64,000 nt of DNA from DASCOT01 sp965197275 (GTDB taxonomy: Bacteria > Acidobacteriota > UBA890 > WLXD01): positions 62,001 through 126,000 of the forward strand of contig CBDAMQ010000033.1 of NCBI GenBank assembly GCA_965197275.1, given 5' to 3'. Under the pieces are notes generated by a model. The model worked only from the letters and a program-made list of their open reading frames with translations. It was not told where the DNA came from and ran no database searches. Numbering within the stretch: position 1 is the stretch's first letter; each line of letters begins with the position of its first letter. Below are positions 15,878-25,633 of this stretch, one piece after another. A program made the translations under genes and the position numbers.

Positions 15878-17863
15878 ATGAAGAAGAGCGATCGTGAGCT
15901 GGGCATGGACCGGGATATCAACCGTCGCGACTTCGTGAGCGGAACGAGCATCGCGATCGCGGGAGCGGTCCTTGCGCCGGGGGATGTGGGGGCGCAGGGG
16001 CGCGATGGCCGGCTGGCTCCGGCCGCATCTTCGGTTGTCGATCAATCTCCGGGCCAGGAGACGTACTATCCGCCGACACGCACGGGAATGCGGGGCAGCC
16101 ATCCGGGGTCGTTCGAGGTGGCTCATGGCATGCGGGACGGCGAGACGTGGGGCGAGCCGCAGGAAACCGGGGAAGAGTACGACCTGATCGTGGTCGGTGG
16201 CGGGTTGAGCGGTCTCGGGGCGGCCTACTACTTCCGGAAGGCGATGCCCGAGGCGCGGGTCCTGATTCTGGAGAACCACGACGACTTCGGAGGGCACGCG
16301 AAGCGCAACGAGCACGTGGTCGACGGGCGCCAGGTCCTCGCCTGGGGAGGCACGACGTACATCACCGGAGCCTATACGTACGAAGGGCTGGAGTTGATGC
16401 ACGACATCGGTCTCGATGCGGAGGTGTACCGGCGTGCGAACGCGAGAAGCAACCACCCGGCGCGAGTCATGGGATTGGGCAATGCGGTCCTGTTCGACGA
16501 GGAGACTTTCGGAGAGGATCGGCTGGTCGTAGGAGAACCCGGATCGGACGAGCCGGAGGCGTGGACCGAATGGCTTCAGAAGACGCCACTCTCGGACAAC
16601 GCGCGCGAGGGCATCGCGAAGCTGTACCAGACGCAGGAGGATTACTTCCCCGGATTGTCCGTGGAGGAGAAGGTCGCTCGGCTCCGCAAGATGAGCTATC
16701 AGGACTATGTGCTGGACGTCGTCGGCGTCCACCCGGACGTGATCCCCTTCTTCAAGCGCCGCGCCCCGGATGCCAACGGCATCGCCGGCCTCGATACGTT
16801 CAGCGCGTGGGGCGCGTTCCGGTACAGCAGCTTGCCCGGGCTGCAGGGCCTCGGGCTCGGGGAGCCGCCGCCGAGAAGTGGGTTCCCGGGGCTGGAGAAT
16901 CCGTTCGATGGCATGCACTTCCCCGACGGAAATGCCGGCATCGCCCGCCTGCTCGTGCGCTGGCTGATTCCGGGTTCACTGCCGGGCGAGACGATGAACG
17001 ATTCGGTGTCGGCGCGGGTCCGGTATTCGACCCTCGACCGGGCGGACAACGACGTGCGCATCCGCCTCAACAGCACGGTGATCAACGCTCACCACGTGGG
17101 CGAACGGGCAAAGGCGAGCGCGGTCGACGTCACCTACGTACGGGATGGCCAGGCGCATCGCGTGCGCGCAGGCACCTGCGTGATGGCTTGCTACAACTCG
17201 GTGATCCCGTATCTGTGTCCCGACCTGCCGGAGGACCAGAAAGAACACCTGCATATGGCCGTGCGCCGGCCCTTCGTCGCCGCCAACGTCGTGGTTCGCG
17301 ACTGGCGAGCGTTCGAGCGGCTCGGTGTGAGGAGCATCCACTTCCCGGGCGCGTACTTCGAAGCTGTCAGTATCGACACCTACAACAACAGCTTCGGGGA
17401 CTACCAGACCACCCAATCGCCCGACGAACCGGCCATTGTAGGGCTTTGGGGATCTCCGATCGCTCCGGGGCTTCCCGTACGGGATCAGTGGCGGGCCTCA
17501 CGGGAGGAGCTTCTGGCCATGTCGTTCGAGACGTTCGAGCGTGGCATCAGGGATCAGCTCGCCCGTGCGCTGGGGGAGGGGGGCTTCGATCCAGCCCGGG
17601 ACATCGAGGCCATCTTCGTCAACCGCTGGCCCCATGGGTACGCGGGAGCGGGCAATGAGCTCTTCGACCCCGACTGGGGGTACGACGAGGCTCCCTGGGT
17701 TTTGGGTCGCAAGCGGTTCGGGCGGATCGCCATCGCCAACTCCGACGCGGCCGCGAGTTGCCTGACACAGGCGGCGTTCGACCAGGCGCACCGTGCGGTG
17801 CAAGAGCTGATCACCGACGTCATCCGGCCCGAGTTCCAATATCCCTGGGCCGAGCGAACCTGA
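15878..17863 (+). CDS. Tat-exported FAD-dependent oxidoreductase, spermidine dehydrogenase/amine oxidase-like (copy B)
   Basis: A 661-residue paralogue of the protein at 4440. It has the same Tat leader (MKKSDRELGMDR, NRRDFVSGTS), the FAD dinucleotide motif (DLIVVGGGLSGLGAAYYFRK), the GGHAKR segment and the C-terminal NRWPHGYAG / FGRIAIANSDAAA blocks. GAGGAGAC lies just upstream of the ATG. The two copies agree along the whole length with many conservative differences, so this is an old duplication or two acquisitions, not a recent copy. Differences are concentrated in the substrate-cap region (about residues 380-500: for instance VRSIHFPGAYFEAVSIDTYN here versus VQDIHTPGGFCEFIDLDWG), suggesting different substrates. 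Confidence 0.85.
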   Translation: MKKSDRELGMDRDINRRDFVSGTSIAIAGAVLAPGDVGAQGRDGRLAPAASSVVDQSPGQETYYPPTRTGMRGSHPGSFEVAHGMRDGETWGEPQETGEEYDLIVVGGGLSGLGAAYYFRKAMPEARVLILENHDDFGGHAKRNEHVVDGRQVLAWGGTTYITGAYTYEGLELMHDIGLDAEVYRRANARSNHPARVMGLGNAVLFDEETFGEDRLVVGEPGSDEPEAWTEWLQKTPLSDNAREGIAKLYQTQEDYFPGLSVEEKVARLRKMSYQDYVLDVVGVHPDVIPFFKRRAPDANGIAGLDTFSAWGAFRYSSLPGLQGLGLGEPPPRSGFPGLENPFDGMHFPDGNAGIARLLVRWLIPGSLPGETMNDSVSARVRYSTLDRADNDVRIRLNSTVINAHHVGERAKASAVDVTYVRDGQAHRVRAGTCVMACYNSVIPYLCPDLPEDQKEHLHMAVRRPFVAANVVVRDWRAFERLGVRSIHFPGAYFEAVSIDTYNNSFGDYQTTQSPDEPAIVGLWGSPIAPGLPVRDQWRASREELLAMSFETFERGIRDQLARALGEGGFDPARDIEAIFVNRWPHGYAGAGNELFDPDWGYDEAPWVLGRKRFGRIAIANSDAAASCLTQAAFDQAHRAVQELITDVIRPEFQYPWAERT

Positions 17864-18099
17864 AGGGGTGGGATCAGATCGGCATGTTAGCGAGGGGCCT
17901 CGGATCGCAATGAGTTAGAAAGAGTAGATGTACTGGCTAAGGTGAACGATGCCCTCGACGAATTGAACAAGATTCAAGGACGCGATATCCAAGGCCGAGG
18001 GCGCATAATCTCCCGAGCACCCGGCCAAGGGTGCTGGAATTGCCGATTCCGAGGCCGAAATCGCCTGCAAATCCCCTTGATCTACGTAGAGATCGCGCG

Positions 18100-19458
18100 C
18101 TAGCGTTGCCCGATCTCCAGCGCCTTGATTGTTTGCCGGTCTCGCAAGTAGAGGATCGTGCCGACGAGGGTCGGCGCCGTCCATGATGTACCGGTCAGCA
18201 CTTCAGCCTTCGAGATGACCGTCAGGCCCTCCGGTGAAACCTCCGTGAGCGCCAGGTTGCCGTCCTCGTCGAGGATGATCGCCTTGCCGTCGGCGTAGAT
18301 AATGTGCGATCGGGAGAAGCCGCGCTCGCGCCACGCCGCAGTGCCCGTTCGCAGGTCCAGCGCCGTGATGAAGGCCGGCCCGAAGCCACCGCTGCTTCCG
18401 TAGATAAAGTCGCCCACCCGAATCGTGCTACCGAACATGATCTGCATGTCGCGAGTAAACCAAAGCTCGTCGACCTTGGTGCCGCCACCCGCCTTGGACA
18501 AACGCATGCCGCGGCTGCCCCCGTCGTATGCCGATGAGACGAACAACACGTTGTCCTGTCCCCAAACCGCCGTCGTGTTGTTCATGTCGCCATAGGTGTC
18601 GTGCGGGGTGCTCCAGAGGATCTCACCGCTGTCCGGGTTCAGTCCGTTGATTGTCTGGCCTCCCACGACGACCAGCTGAGTCTCGCCATCGAGCTCGATC
18701 AGGATCGGCGAAGATGGCGCGATCAGGAAATCGCCGTTCTTCCAGACCAGCGAGCCGTCGCGCTGATTGAAGGCCATCACCGACTGGCCGTCGCCCCCGG
18801 CGGTCACGATTACCATGTTGTTGTGCGCCAGAGGGCTGCAGGCGTAGCCGGCCGTCACACCGACGACCGCCCTGATCAACGTCGGCGGCGCGTCGTACTC
18901 GGCCACGAGATCGTGCGACCAAAGAACCTCGCCGGTCCGCTTATCGAAGGCGTGGATCTGCTTGTTCGTGCCGGAAGTGAACAGCCGATCGCCGACGATG
19001 AGCGGCGTCGCGTGCGGCCCCGCCCCGAAGCTGAAGTTCAAGGGCTGAGCGCCGTAGGCGTACTCCCAGATCGTTCCTCCGGTGGCAGCGTCCAGCGCGA
19101 TGACGAGCTCTTCGCCGGCCCATTGATTGGGCCCTGCCCCCTTGAGGTGCGGCCGGTACATCGTATACAGGTGGGCGTCGTCGACGACGATCGTCGAATG
19201 GCCCCGACCGAGCGGTCGGCTCCAGATTTCCCTGGGCCCTGCTTCGGGCCACGAGTCGGCGAGGCTCGTAGCGTCGGAGATGAAGTTCCGGTGCGGTCCG
19301 CCCCACTGCCGCCAGGTAGCTTGCTCGGTCGGTGATTGGGCCGCTAGGTTGGCGACTGCTCCGAGAGCGAGAGAAACTGCCGACAGCAGCAAGAATGCGC
19401 GGCGCGTTCCTTGCGAACGCGCCCGATGTCGGAGTGCTACCAGCGTTGGTCGTTTCAT
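18100..19458 (-). CDS. Exported PQQ-like beta-propeller protein
   Basis: A 452-residue exported protein built of PQQ/BamB-type repeats. The N-terminus has a signal sequence (AFLLLSAVSLALGAVANLAAQ). Repeat marks include ALDAATGGTIWEYAYG, AFDKRTGEVLWSHDLV, AFNQRDGSLVWKNGDF, GLNPDSGEILWSTPHD and ALDLRTGTAAWRERGF. Nothing shows a true quinone cofactor site, so a structural or ligand-binding role is as likely as dehydrogenase activity. Start at 19458 (MKRPTLVAL) fits the signal peptide; the frame is open to 19491. Stands alone, opposite to its neighbours. Confidence 0.82.
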   Translation of the reverse strand: MKRPTLVALRHRARSQGTRRAFLLLSAVSLALGAVANLAAQSPTEQATWRQWGGPHRNFISDATSLADSWPEAGPREIWSRPLGRGHSTIVVDDAHLYTMYRPHLKGAGPNQWAGEELVIALDAATGGTIWEYAYGAQPLNFSFGAGPHATPLIVGDRLFTSGTNKQIHAFDKRTGEVLWSHDLVAEYDAPPTLIRAVVGVTAGYACSPLAHNNMVIVTAGGDGQSVMAFNQRDGSLVWKNGDFLIAPSSPILIELDGETQLVVVGGQTINGLNPDSGEILWSTPHDTYGDMNNTTAVWGQDNVLFVSSAYDGGSRGMRLSKAGGGTKVDELWFTRDMQIMFGSTIRVGDFIYGSSGGFGPAFITALDLRTGTAAWRERGFSRSHIIYADGKAIILDEDGNLALTEVSPEGLTVISKAEVLTGTSWTAPTLVGTILYLRDRQTIKALEIGQR

Positions 19459-19665
19459 TAAGATCCGTCGAGATCCGCGTCTGGTTATCACCGTCTCGCT
19501 GTCCGAGCCGCAGGGTCAGGTCACAGCCGTGTCCTGGGCAGCTAGTGACGAATCACTCGGCCTCAGTGACTTCCACTCCCAGCATTTGTTGACAGCACTC
19601 CCATCTGGTGCCACGTCGTAAACTAATTCTTCCCGGCTGCTAATCCTTGCGTGATGGAGGGTGCG

Positions 19666-20634
19666 ATGAATGAAAGAGCAATGAACACTTCGTGGTCTTG
19701 GCTGAAGATTGCCGGGACGGCAATCTTGGCGCTTAGCATCACCGCTTGCGGTGGTGCAGAACAAGCAGCAGAAGACGAACTTGTAGAAGCAACATTGGAC
19801 CAGCCAGATGTCACAAAGCTCTCGCTAGAATCGACCGATGAAAACATCATGCAGCACATGCTATGGGTCATGGATAATCAGACTACCTCAAGCGAGCTAA
19901 CGGAACATTTTCCTGATCTGGATCGCGTTCGTGCGTACAACATCCAGCGATTGCGTTCGGCGCATCGGGAACAGACGGAAGCCAGGGTTGGTTGGAAAAT
20001 CGGATGGTCAAATCAACCTGATCCGAGCGTCGCCATCGATCCGGCTTTCGGACACATCATGGTGTCGGACGTGCTCAATCCTGAACTTGAGGTGTCGCTT
20101 GACCGTTTAATCGATGGTAAGACGGCCCTTGAAGCCGAGATTGCGTTTTGGCTGGATAAGGATTTACCGGGTCCTACGGTGACTCGGGAAGACGTGATTG
20201 ATGCGACAGTAGAAGTAGCAGGAGCGATTGAGCTAGTCGAACCTCGTGTGGCTGCGTTCGGCAGCGATGCCCTTTATTGGCCCAACCGTCATAACCATGG
20301 CATCGTCGACAACATCTGGCACAGCGGCGTGATGTTTGGTTCGACCCGTGTCAGCCTCGACGAAATTGATTTTACGACCGAGACGGTAACGGTGGCCGTG
20401 AATGATGAGCCGATCCTGGAAGGCAGCATGTCGTGGACGATGGGGCGTGATCCTATCGAAGGCGTTGTATGGCTCGCGAACGAAATGCTCAAGTACGGTT
20501 TTCAGTTGAGTGCGGGTGACTTCGTTATTACTGGCGCCGTCGTTTATAGAGGTTCGGTTCTTCCTGGTGATAAGGCGACTCTGACGTACTCGAGTCTTGG
20601 CACGATGCATATGACGATTGCATCTACGCCTTAG
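19666..20634 (+). CDS. 2-keto-4-pentenoate hydratase-like protein with a lipoprotein signal
   Basis: A 322-residue protein of the FAH/MhpD hydratase fold. The start at 19666 has GGAGG at 19656-19660. The first 27 residues are a lipoprotein signal (ILALSITACGG). The mature part has hydratase family marks: GWKIGWSNQ, ALEAEIAFWL, AIELVEPR, DNIWHSGVMFG and GDFVITGAVV. Members of this fold normally act in the cytoplasm in meta-cleavage pathways for aromatic compounds. An outer-membrane or periplasmic location is odd and is either a real repurposing or an unusual export signal. Codon use is visibly more A+T rich than the neighbouring genes, which fits recent acquisition. Confidence 0.78.
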   Translation: MNERAMNTSWSWLKIAGTAILALSITACGGAEQAAEDELVEATLDQPDVTKLSLESTDENIMQHMLWVMDNQTTSSELTEHFPDLDRVRAYNIQRLRSAHREQTEARVGWKIGWSNQPDPSVAIDPAFGHIMVSDVLNPELEVSLDRLIDGKTALEAEIAFWLDKDLPGPTVTREDVIDATVEVAGAIELVEPRVAAFGSDALYWPNRHNHGIVDNIWHSGVMFGSTRVSLDEIDFTTETVTVAVNDEPILEGSMSWTMGRDPIEGVVWLANEMLKYGFQLSAGDFVITGAVVYRGSVLPGDKATLTYSSLGTMHMTIASTP

Positions 20635-20716
20635 GTGTGTGCGTAAAGCCGCATTGAATCCGCCGTAGCCCTCATCACGCGTGCCAGAAATGACCTTGCC
20701 CCGCTTTCCCGGACAC

Positions 20717-21712
20717 TTAGTTAAGATCCATTGTCGTAGTCGTATTAGCGGCTGTGGGAGCTGTTGGCAACGCGGAGCGTTGTCCAAGCGACGGTGGAAA
20801 TCGGGAGTCGATTTCCACGGGCGCGTCAGCTTCCACAGCTGATTGGCCGCTCTGGCCTGGCCGCCGCATTGCCGCCTCGAACTGAGCCGGACTCTGGTCT
20901 CCGATCGAGGTGTGCATGCGAGCCCGGTTGTAGAACACTTCGATGTAGTGGAACAACTCGGCTCGGGCCGCCGCCCGGGAACTGAAGCAGCCACCGAGTT
21001 CGAACTTCAGGGTAGAGAAGAAACTCTCCATCGGCGCGTTATCCCAGCAGTCTCCTTTCCTGCTCATGCTGATGGTGAAGCCACGGTCACGCAGCTTGTC
21101 TAGGTAATCGTCGCTGCTGTACTGGCTGCCGCGGTCGCTGTGATGGAGCACTCCGGAACCGGGACGGCGTTGCTCCAAGGCCTGATCCAGGACCGCCAGC
21201 GTCAAATCGTCCGTCATCGTCTCGCTCACCGCCCAGCCGATGATCCGTCGCGAGCACAGATCCATCAGCACGGCCAGGTATAGCCATCCTTCCTGCGTCC
21301 ACAGGTATGTCAGGTCGCCCACCCAGACGCTGTCCACGGCATCCACCGTGAAGCGCCGTGCCAGCACGTTGGGCGCCGCTGACCGCCCAGGTGTGGGCCG
21401 TGTTGTCACCCGGAACCGACGGGGTTGGCGAGCTCGAAGTCCTTCCTGGCGCATCAGCCGAGCTACCCGCTTGCGACAGCAGCGGATCTCTCGTTGCCGA
21501 AGTTGCTTGTGGATACGCGGACTTCCGTAACGGTCGCGGCTCTCTCCGAATGCAGCTCTGATCTGCACACGTAGACGGCGATCTTCTCGCGCTCTCGGGC
21601 TCGGCCCCCTTCCTCGCCACTCGTAGTAACCGCCGTGAGACACCTCGAGCATCTTGCACAACCGCCGCACCGGGAACTTGCCGGACAGTTGCTTGATGAT
21701 CGGGTACTTCAT
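20717..21712 (-). CDS. IS3-family transposase OrfB (copy 2)
   Basis: A 331-residue DDE transposase with all catalytic positions: the first Asp in WVGDLTYLW, the second in HHSDRGSQYSS, and the Glu in NAPMESFFSTLK. The C-terminal domain has the family end HYIEVFYNRARMHTSIGDQS. The start ATG at 21712 overlaps the orfA stop as ATGA, and the same frame extends upstream to give the OrfAB fusion through -1 frameshifting at the A7G run. Confidence 0.95.
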   Translation of the reverse strand: MKYPIIKQLSGKFPVRRLCKMLEVSHGGYYEWRGRGPSPRAREDRRLRVQIRAAFGESRDRYGSPRIHKQLRQREIRCCRKRVARLMRQEGLRARQPRRFRVTTRPTPGRSAAPNVLARRFTVDAVDSVWVGDLTYLWTQEGWLYLAVLMDLCSRRIIGWAVSETMTDDLTLAVLDQALEQRRPGSGVLHHSDRGSQYSSDDYLDKLRDRGFTISMSRKGDCWDNAPMESFFSTLKFELGGCFSSRAAARAELFHYIEVFYNRARMHTSIGDQSPAQFEAAMRRPGQSGQSAVEADAPVEIDSRFPPSLGQRSALPTAPTAANTTTTMDLN

Positions 21713-22002
21713 CGCGGGCGTTCCGAGAAGATCGCCAACGCTTTTTTTAGAATGTCGCGCTCCTGCCGTACTCGCCGCACGTCCCGCCGTAGCTGTTGCC
21801 CGTCCAGGTCCTGGTCGGGCATCTTCCCCGCGCCCGGAAACGCCGTGACCCCCTGCTCCTGGAGCTGTTTGCGCCACTTGGTCAACATGCCGCGGCCAAC
21901 ACCCAGATCCCGGGCCACCTCAGACACCGGATGGCCCAGCTGCGTCACCATCCTCACTGCCTCAATCTTGAACTCGCGACTGTACCGCCGTCGTGACCCC
22001 AT
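21709..22002 (-). CDS. IS3-family transposase OrfA (copy 2)
   Basis: The 97-residue helix-turn-helix partner of OrfB, almost the same as the copy at 14139 (one visible difference is SREFK versus SGEFK). GGAGGTGAAGC lies directly upstream of the ATG. The end contains the LKKALA codons that form the slippery run. Confidence 0.95.
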   Translation of the reverse strand: MGSRRRYSREFKIEAVRMVTQLGHPVSEVARDLGVGRGMLTKWRKQLQEQGVTAFPGAGKMPDQDLDGQQLRRDVRRVRQERDILKKALAIFSERPR

Positions 22003-22063
22003 GCTTCACCTCCGAGCCCATTATCGGGCTTCCAAAGGTGTCCGGGAAATCGGGGGAGGCCCA

Positions 22064-22190
22064 AAAGGATGATCGCCACATCATCCGCGCCTACGACGCT
22101 GGCACGGGAGCCCTTCGATGGGAGAACGCCCGACAACGGCAACCTGCTCGTACGCGTGTATCGAGCGAACTAGAGGACCCTCGCCGGTAA
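22064..22190 (+). pseudogene. Short remnant of a PQQ-like repeat protein
   Basis: About 41 residues after IS copy 2, beginning DDRHIIRAYDAGTGALRWE, which resembles one blade of a PQQ-type propeller. With the IS removed the frame continues only about 14 residues further upstream before a stop. There is no start codon and no second blade. A relative of the propeller at 18100 may have been here. Confidence 0.45.
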
Positions 22191-22431
22191 ATGGGGGTGG
22201 AGGCGCTGGGCGGCGAGGTCACTCAAAGACGTAGGCTGAGCGCGAGCTACTACACACACGGGAAGTCAGAGGCGCTGGCGCCGATCGCGCGGCGCATGCA
22301 GCGATTGCTTGAGGAGGGACAGCTCCGGGACGAGGCGCGGCACGAGGTGCGGCTGCTGATCGAGCGCGCCGAGCGTGAACTCGATCCAGACAAGGACACG
22401 GTTGCCCGGAGCCCTGGTAACGGACCACGAG
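22191..22431. other. Gap with a possible unrecognised coding fragment
   Basis: A frame starting at 22191 gives about 80 residues before it runs into the cupin gene's 3' end on the other strand. It has a helical, charged stretch (ALAPIARRMQRLLEEGQL, then LLIERAERELDPDKD) that looks protein-like but matches nothing I know. There is no clear Shine-Dalgarno. I would not call it a gene with confidence. Confidence 0.3.
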
Positions 22432-22851
22432 TCACCAAGAAGGCCTGTCTTCGGTGGCGATCGAGTCAGACTTGAAGGAGATGGCGATCCACTCGAGTGG
22501 CGTTGTTCCGGTGTTGCCACTCTCGTGCTCGTCGCTGAGCGCCACCGGCCCGGGTCGCCAGAACACTCGCATGCGCTCACGGTCCTCCTCGGACACCTCG
22601 ACGACCCTCACCTCATCGCCGAATTTCATGGTGACCTCCTCGCTCCGCTGCAACACGATCACCAGCTGGTACTCCGGGTGCTCGTGGATTCCCTCCCACT
22701 TTCCTGGCTCGAGGACGAAGTGCTGTACCACGACCCGCTCGTCCTCCAGCAGCACTTCGCCGGTGATGTTCGGATACAGCTGTTGTGCGGCGGCGGGTGT
22801 GACAGCGAGCAACAAGATTCCGCCGGCCGTCACGAACGCACGAGTCGTCAT
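22432..22851 (-). CDS. Exported cupin-domain protein
   Basis: A 139-residue protein with a clear signal peptide (AGGILLLAVTPAAAQQ) and a single cupin barrel. The first cupin motif is LEPGKWEGIHEHPEYQLVIVL (GxHxHx-E pattern: His-x-His then Tyr/Gln in place of the usual Glu), and the second half reads VFWRPGPVALSDEHESGN. It is likely a periplasmic small-molecule-binding or dioxygenase-like protein of unknown substrate. It is 84 bp upstream of, and on the same strand as, the amidohydrolase that ends at 22936, so it could be the last gene of that transcript. Confidence 0.78.
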   Translation of the reverse strand: MTTRAFVTAGGILLLAVTPAAAQQLYPNITGEVLLEDERVVVQHFVLEPGKWEGIHEHPEYQLVIVLQRSEEVTMKFGDEVRVVEVSEEDRERMRVFWRPGPVALSDEHESGNTGTTPLEWIAISFKSDSIATEDRPSW

Positions 22852-22935
22852 TCTTCCTCCTTGACTGTTGTTGCATCACTACCGCCCTGCTACGGGTCCG
22901 TCGGCACGAGCCGCTTCAGCTCGTCACGTGGACTG

Positions 22936-24606
22936 TTACCAGGTCCACGCCGGATCTTCGTAGACGGATTCGCCCTCCAGGAGTGTCAGCAGGACTATCG
23001 CTTTGTGAATGTCAGAGGGTGGCACCTCGAAAACGTTTCGATCGAGAACTGCAAGGTCTGCGTATTTCCCGACTTCGATCGAGCCGACCTCGTCCTCCTG
23101 AAAGTTGAGGTAGGCAACGTCGAGCGTGTAGGCGGCGATTGCGGTTTCCAGATCCACGCGTTCCCCAGGGATCCAACTAGGCCCAGAACCATCAAGCCCC
23201 GGTGGCGGAGGATCCCCTGGCCTGAGGTTGGAGGCAAAGCGGGAGCGAGTAACCGCTACCTGAATGTTGTCGAGCGGATTCAGCGATGTGACGGACCAAT
23301 CGCTGCCGAAGGCGATTCTGGCGCCAGAGGCGACGATGCTGCGAATTGGATACAACCAACTTGTTCGCTCCGGACCTAATTTGGGTATCGTGAGATCAAT
23401 CATGTGTGGATCGGTCTGGGCCCACATGGGTTGGAAGTTCGCGATCACATCGAGTTCTGCGAAGCGCGACAAGTCATCCGGATGAACCAACTCGGTGTGC
23501 GCGATGTGGTGCCGGGAATCGCGAGGGCCGTTCACCGTCAGCGCATGCTCGAAAGCGTCGAGGGTCATCCGAATCGTTGCATCGCCAAAGGCATGAACAT
23601 GTACTTGAAAGCCGGCCGCATCAAGCGCAGCAACGAACTCCTTGAGCTTGTCGGGCTGGATGTTGGGCTCACCGTAGTAGCCGGCTCGGTCGGTATAGGG
23701 CTCGAGCAACGGAGCGGTATAGTTCTCGAGGCTGCCATCGGCTCCGATCTTTGCCGCCGTGGCCCTCAACCTCTCGCTGCCGAACGCCTCCCGCAGTGCC
23801 GCCAAGCGTGGAAGGTCCTCGGCGCCCTCTACCAAGTTCACTCGGAGGGCCGCTACCACGCGAGCTGTTAGCCCTCCTTGGTCATCGAGGGCGACGTACG
23901 CTTCTAAGCTCTCGCGACTAGCGCTGGCATCTTGGAACATCGTGATGCCGAAGCGGCTCGCTAGCTGCAAGGCACGCCGGAGGCCTTCAACGCGCTCCAC
24001 ATGGCCGGCGTCATCCGGTAGATGCTCTTCGACAAGTCGGGCGGCCCACTCGCGCAACATGCCGGTGGGCTCACCGGTGGTGGGATCGCGCTCGATACGT
24101 CCGTTGAGTGGGTCGGGCGTGTCCCTGTCGATTCCCGCGATCTGCAAAGCCCGCGAACTGACCCATGCCTGGTGTCCGTAGTTCGGTGTGAGATAGACAG
24201 GCCTCCCAGGGGCAATCTCATCGAGTAATGACTTGTGGGGATTACCGTCTGGAAACAACCACAAAAACCAACCACCGCCGACGATCCAGTCGTCCGCATC
24301 ACCCTGCGCAGCACAGTTTCGTACTGTTTCTAGTACTTCCTCCTGAGAGTAGAGACCGTTCAGATTGCATCGGGCAAGAGCGGCGCCCCCGTAGACTGGA
24401 TGGACGTGGGAATCGCCGAAGCCCGGAAGCACCATCTTGCCATCGAGGTCCACAACGCGGGTCTCTGGCGCGGTCCAGCGATCCACATCCTCGTCCGACC
24501 CGACTTCGACGATGCGGCCGTCGCTTACGGCAACGGCCTGTGCCCAAGGCTGCGCCACGTCTACCGTGTAAACGGCGCCGTTTCGTAACACGAGCTCGGC
24601 CACACC
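22936..24606 (-). pseudogene. Amidohydrolase (YtcJ/family 3-like) lipoprotein, 3' part
   Basis: The catalytic body (557 codons) of an amidohydrolase with the TIM-barrel metal motifs GFGDSHVHPVYG near the start, HVHAFGDATI and HHIAHTEL in the middle, and FGSDWSVTSLNP near the end. These enzymes hydrolyse amide-type bonds of exported or scavenged compounds. The N-terminal 34 codons are at 25634-25735, separated by a decayed IS; joining 25634 to 24606 restores an in-frame 590-residue protein whose N-terminus is a signal with Cys residues (GAWTCVACG). The frame that continues upstream to 24657 is not native sequence. Confidence 0.8.
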
Positions 24607-25633
24607 AGTTGAACGCGTTAGCAGTAGTCGACCTGTGGGAACAACCACAAAAACCAACCACCGCCGACGATCCAGTCGTGGCGACGGCGCGGGTTGTAGA
24701 ACCCCTCACTCGAACATCCGCGCTTCGGCCTGGCTCTTGAAGCGCTCCCGCCACAGTAACTCCGTCTCGAGCGTCGCGAAGAAGCTCTCGGCCAGGGCGT
24801 TGTCGTAGCAGTGAGCTGACCCGGTCGAGGGACGCACGCGGAGTTGACGGCACCGCTTGCCAAAGGCGATCGAGGTGTACTGCGTGCCCTGATCGGAGTG
24901 GTGGATGACGCTGTCAGGACCGTTGCCAGATCGCCATGTTGAGTGCTTCGAGCACCATCGGCGCGCAGGTGATTGGCCATCGACCAGCCCACCACCCGAC
25001 GACGCATCCATCACGATCGCCGTACAAGAACCCAGACCAGACACGTACGGATGTCGGCGACCCAGAGACGACGCATCGGCCGTGAATCCCGATTCACCAG
25101 ATCCGGTACTGGCCGTGCCGGAGCCTCGACGCGTCGTTCGAACACGGCGCCGTCGGCTGACGCCTTCAAGCCCTGCCTGGCTCATCAGACGAGCCACTCG
25201 CTTACGTCCCACCCGGACACCGTCGGCTGCCAGTTCGGCATGCACCCGGGGCTGCCGTAGGTGGCACGGCTGGCCGGTCTCATGCGAGCTCGCAGCTGAG
25301 CGTCACGTCGCGCTCGAGCGCTGATCGGGCGGTCGCGCCACGCGTAGTAGCCGCTGGTGGAGACCTCCAGCACTCGGCACATCGTGGCGATCGGGTGCAG
25401 GCCTGGCGAACTCTCACGAACCCGAAGCTTGGGTACGAGACAACCAGGCCGCGGCTTTTGCCAGGATCTCCCCTCCGTTTTCAACTGTTCTCTCGGCGTA
25501 GCCGTCGTAGTTCTTCTCGGTCCTCGCTCGTCAGCCCGTTGGCACTGAGCCCGTCATCTCGGTCCGCTTGCTTGTCCATGTGCGGATCGTCCAGTACGTG
25601 TAAACGGGCTCGTAACACGAGCTCGGCCACACC
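24607..25633 (-). mobile_element. Decayed IS3-family element with chimeric ends
   Basis: A 1027-bp insert in the amidohydrolase gene. It contains an IS3-family transposase in at least three frames: an OrfA end (SEDREELRRLRRENS), an OrfB N-terminus near 25484-25185 (CRVLEVSTSGYYAWRDRP) and the catalytic part at 25245-24706 (VIHHSDQGTQYTS and DNALAESFFATLETELLW). OrfA lacks its N-terminal half. Both ends carry amidohydrolase sequence: 24640-24679 repeats 24254-24293 exactly (40 nt), and 25612-25633 repeats 24585-24606 exactly (22 nt). I cannot define native terminal repeats. It is a different element from the two at 14 and 21 kb. Confidence 0.72.
24706..25484 (-). pseudogene. IS3-family OrfB with frameshifts
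   Basis: OrfB remains of the third element. The catalytic core reads well at HHSDQGTQYTSIAFG and AESFFATLETELLW, but the region around the first Asp is shifted: the expected ADIRTYVSG-type strand appears as SLGRRHPYVSG, and the following RVVGWSMANHLRAD-type strand is only readable in another frame. At least three indels are needed to read through. The end jumps from FYNPRRRH into amidohydrolase residues. It is not functional as written. Confidence 0.75.

Larger units (their letters stand above)
20691..22063 (-). mobile_element. IS3-family insertion sequence, copy 2 (intact)
   Basis: A complete 1373-bp element. On the minus strand it begins TGGGCCTCCCCCGATTTCCC and ends with the inverse of TGACCTTGCCCCGCTTTCCC; the two 26-bp ends share the inner GGACAC and most other positions. 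A 3-bp direct repeat AAA flanks it (20688-20690 and 22064-22066). It has orfA and orfB with an A7G slippery run between them. It is the reference for reading the damaged copy at 14078. Removing it brings together a short fragment similar to PQQ repeats, so it landed in an already broken gene. Confidence 0.95.

Noticed and set aside
24607..24657. Extended N-terminus of the amidohydrolase (MVFVVVPTGRLLL...)
   Set aside because: Those residues come from the inserted element and mixed target sequence, not from the native gene, whose start is at 25735.
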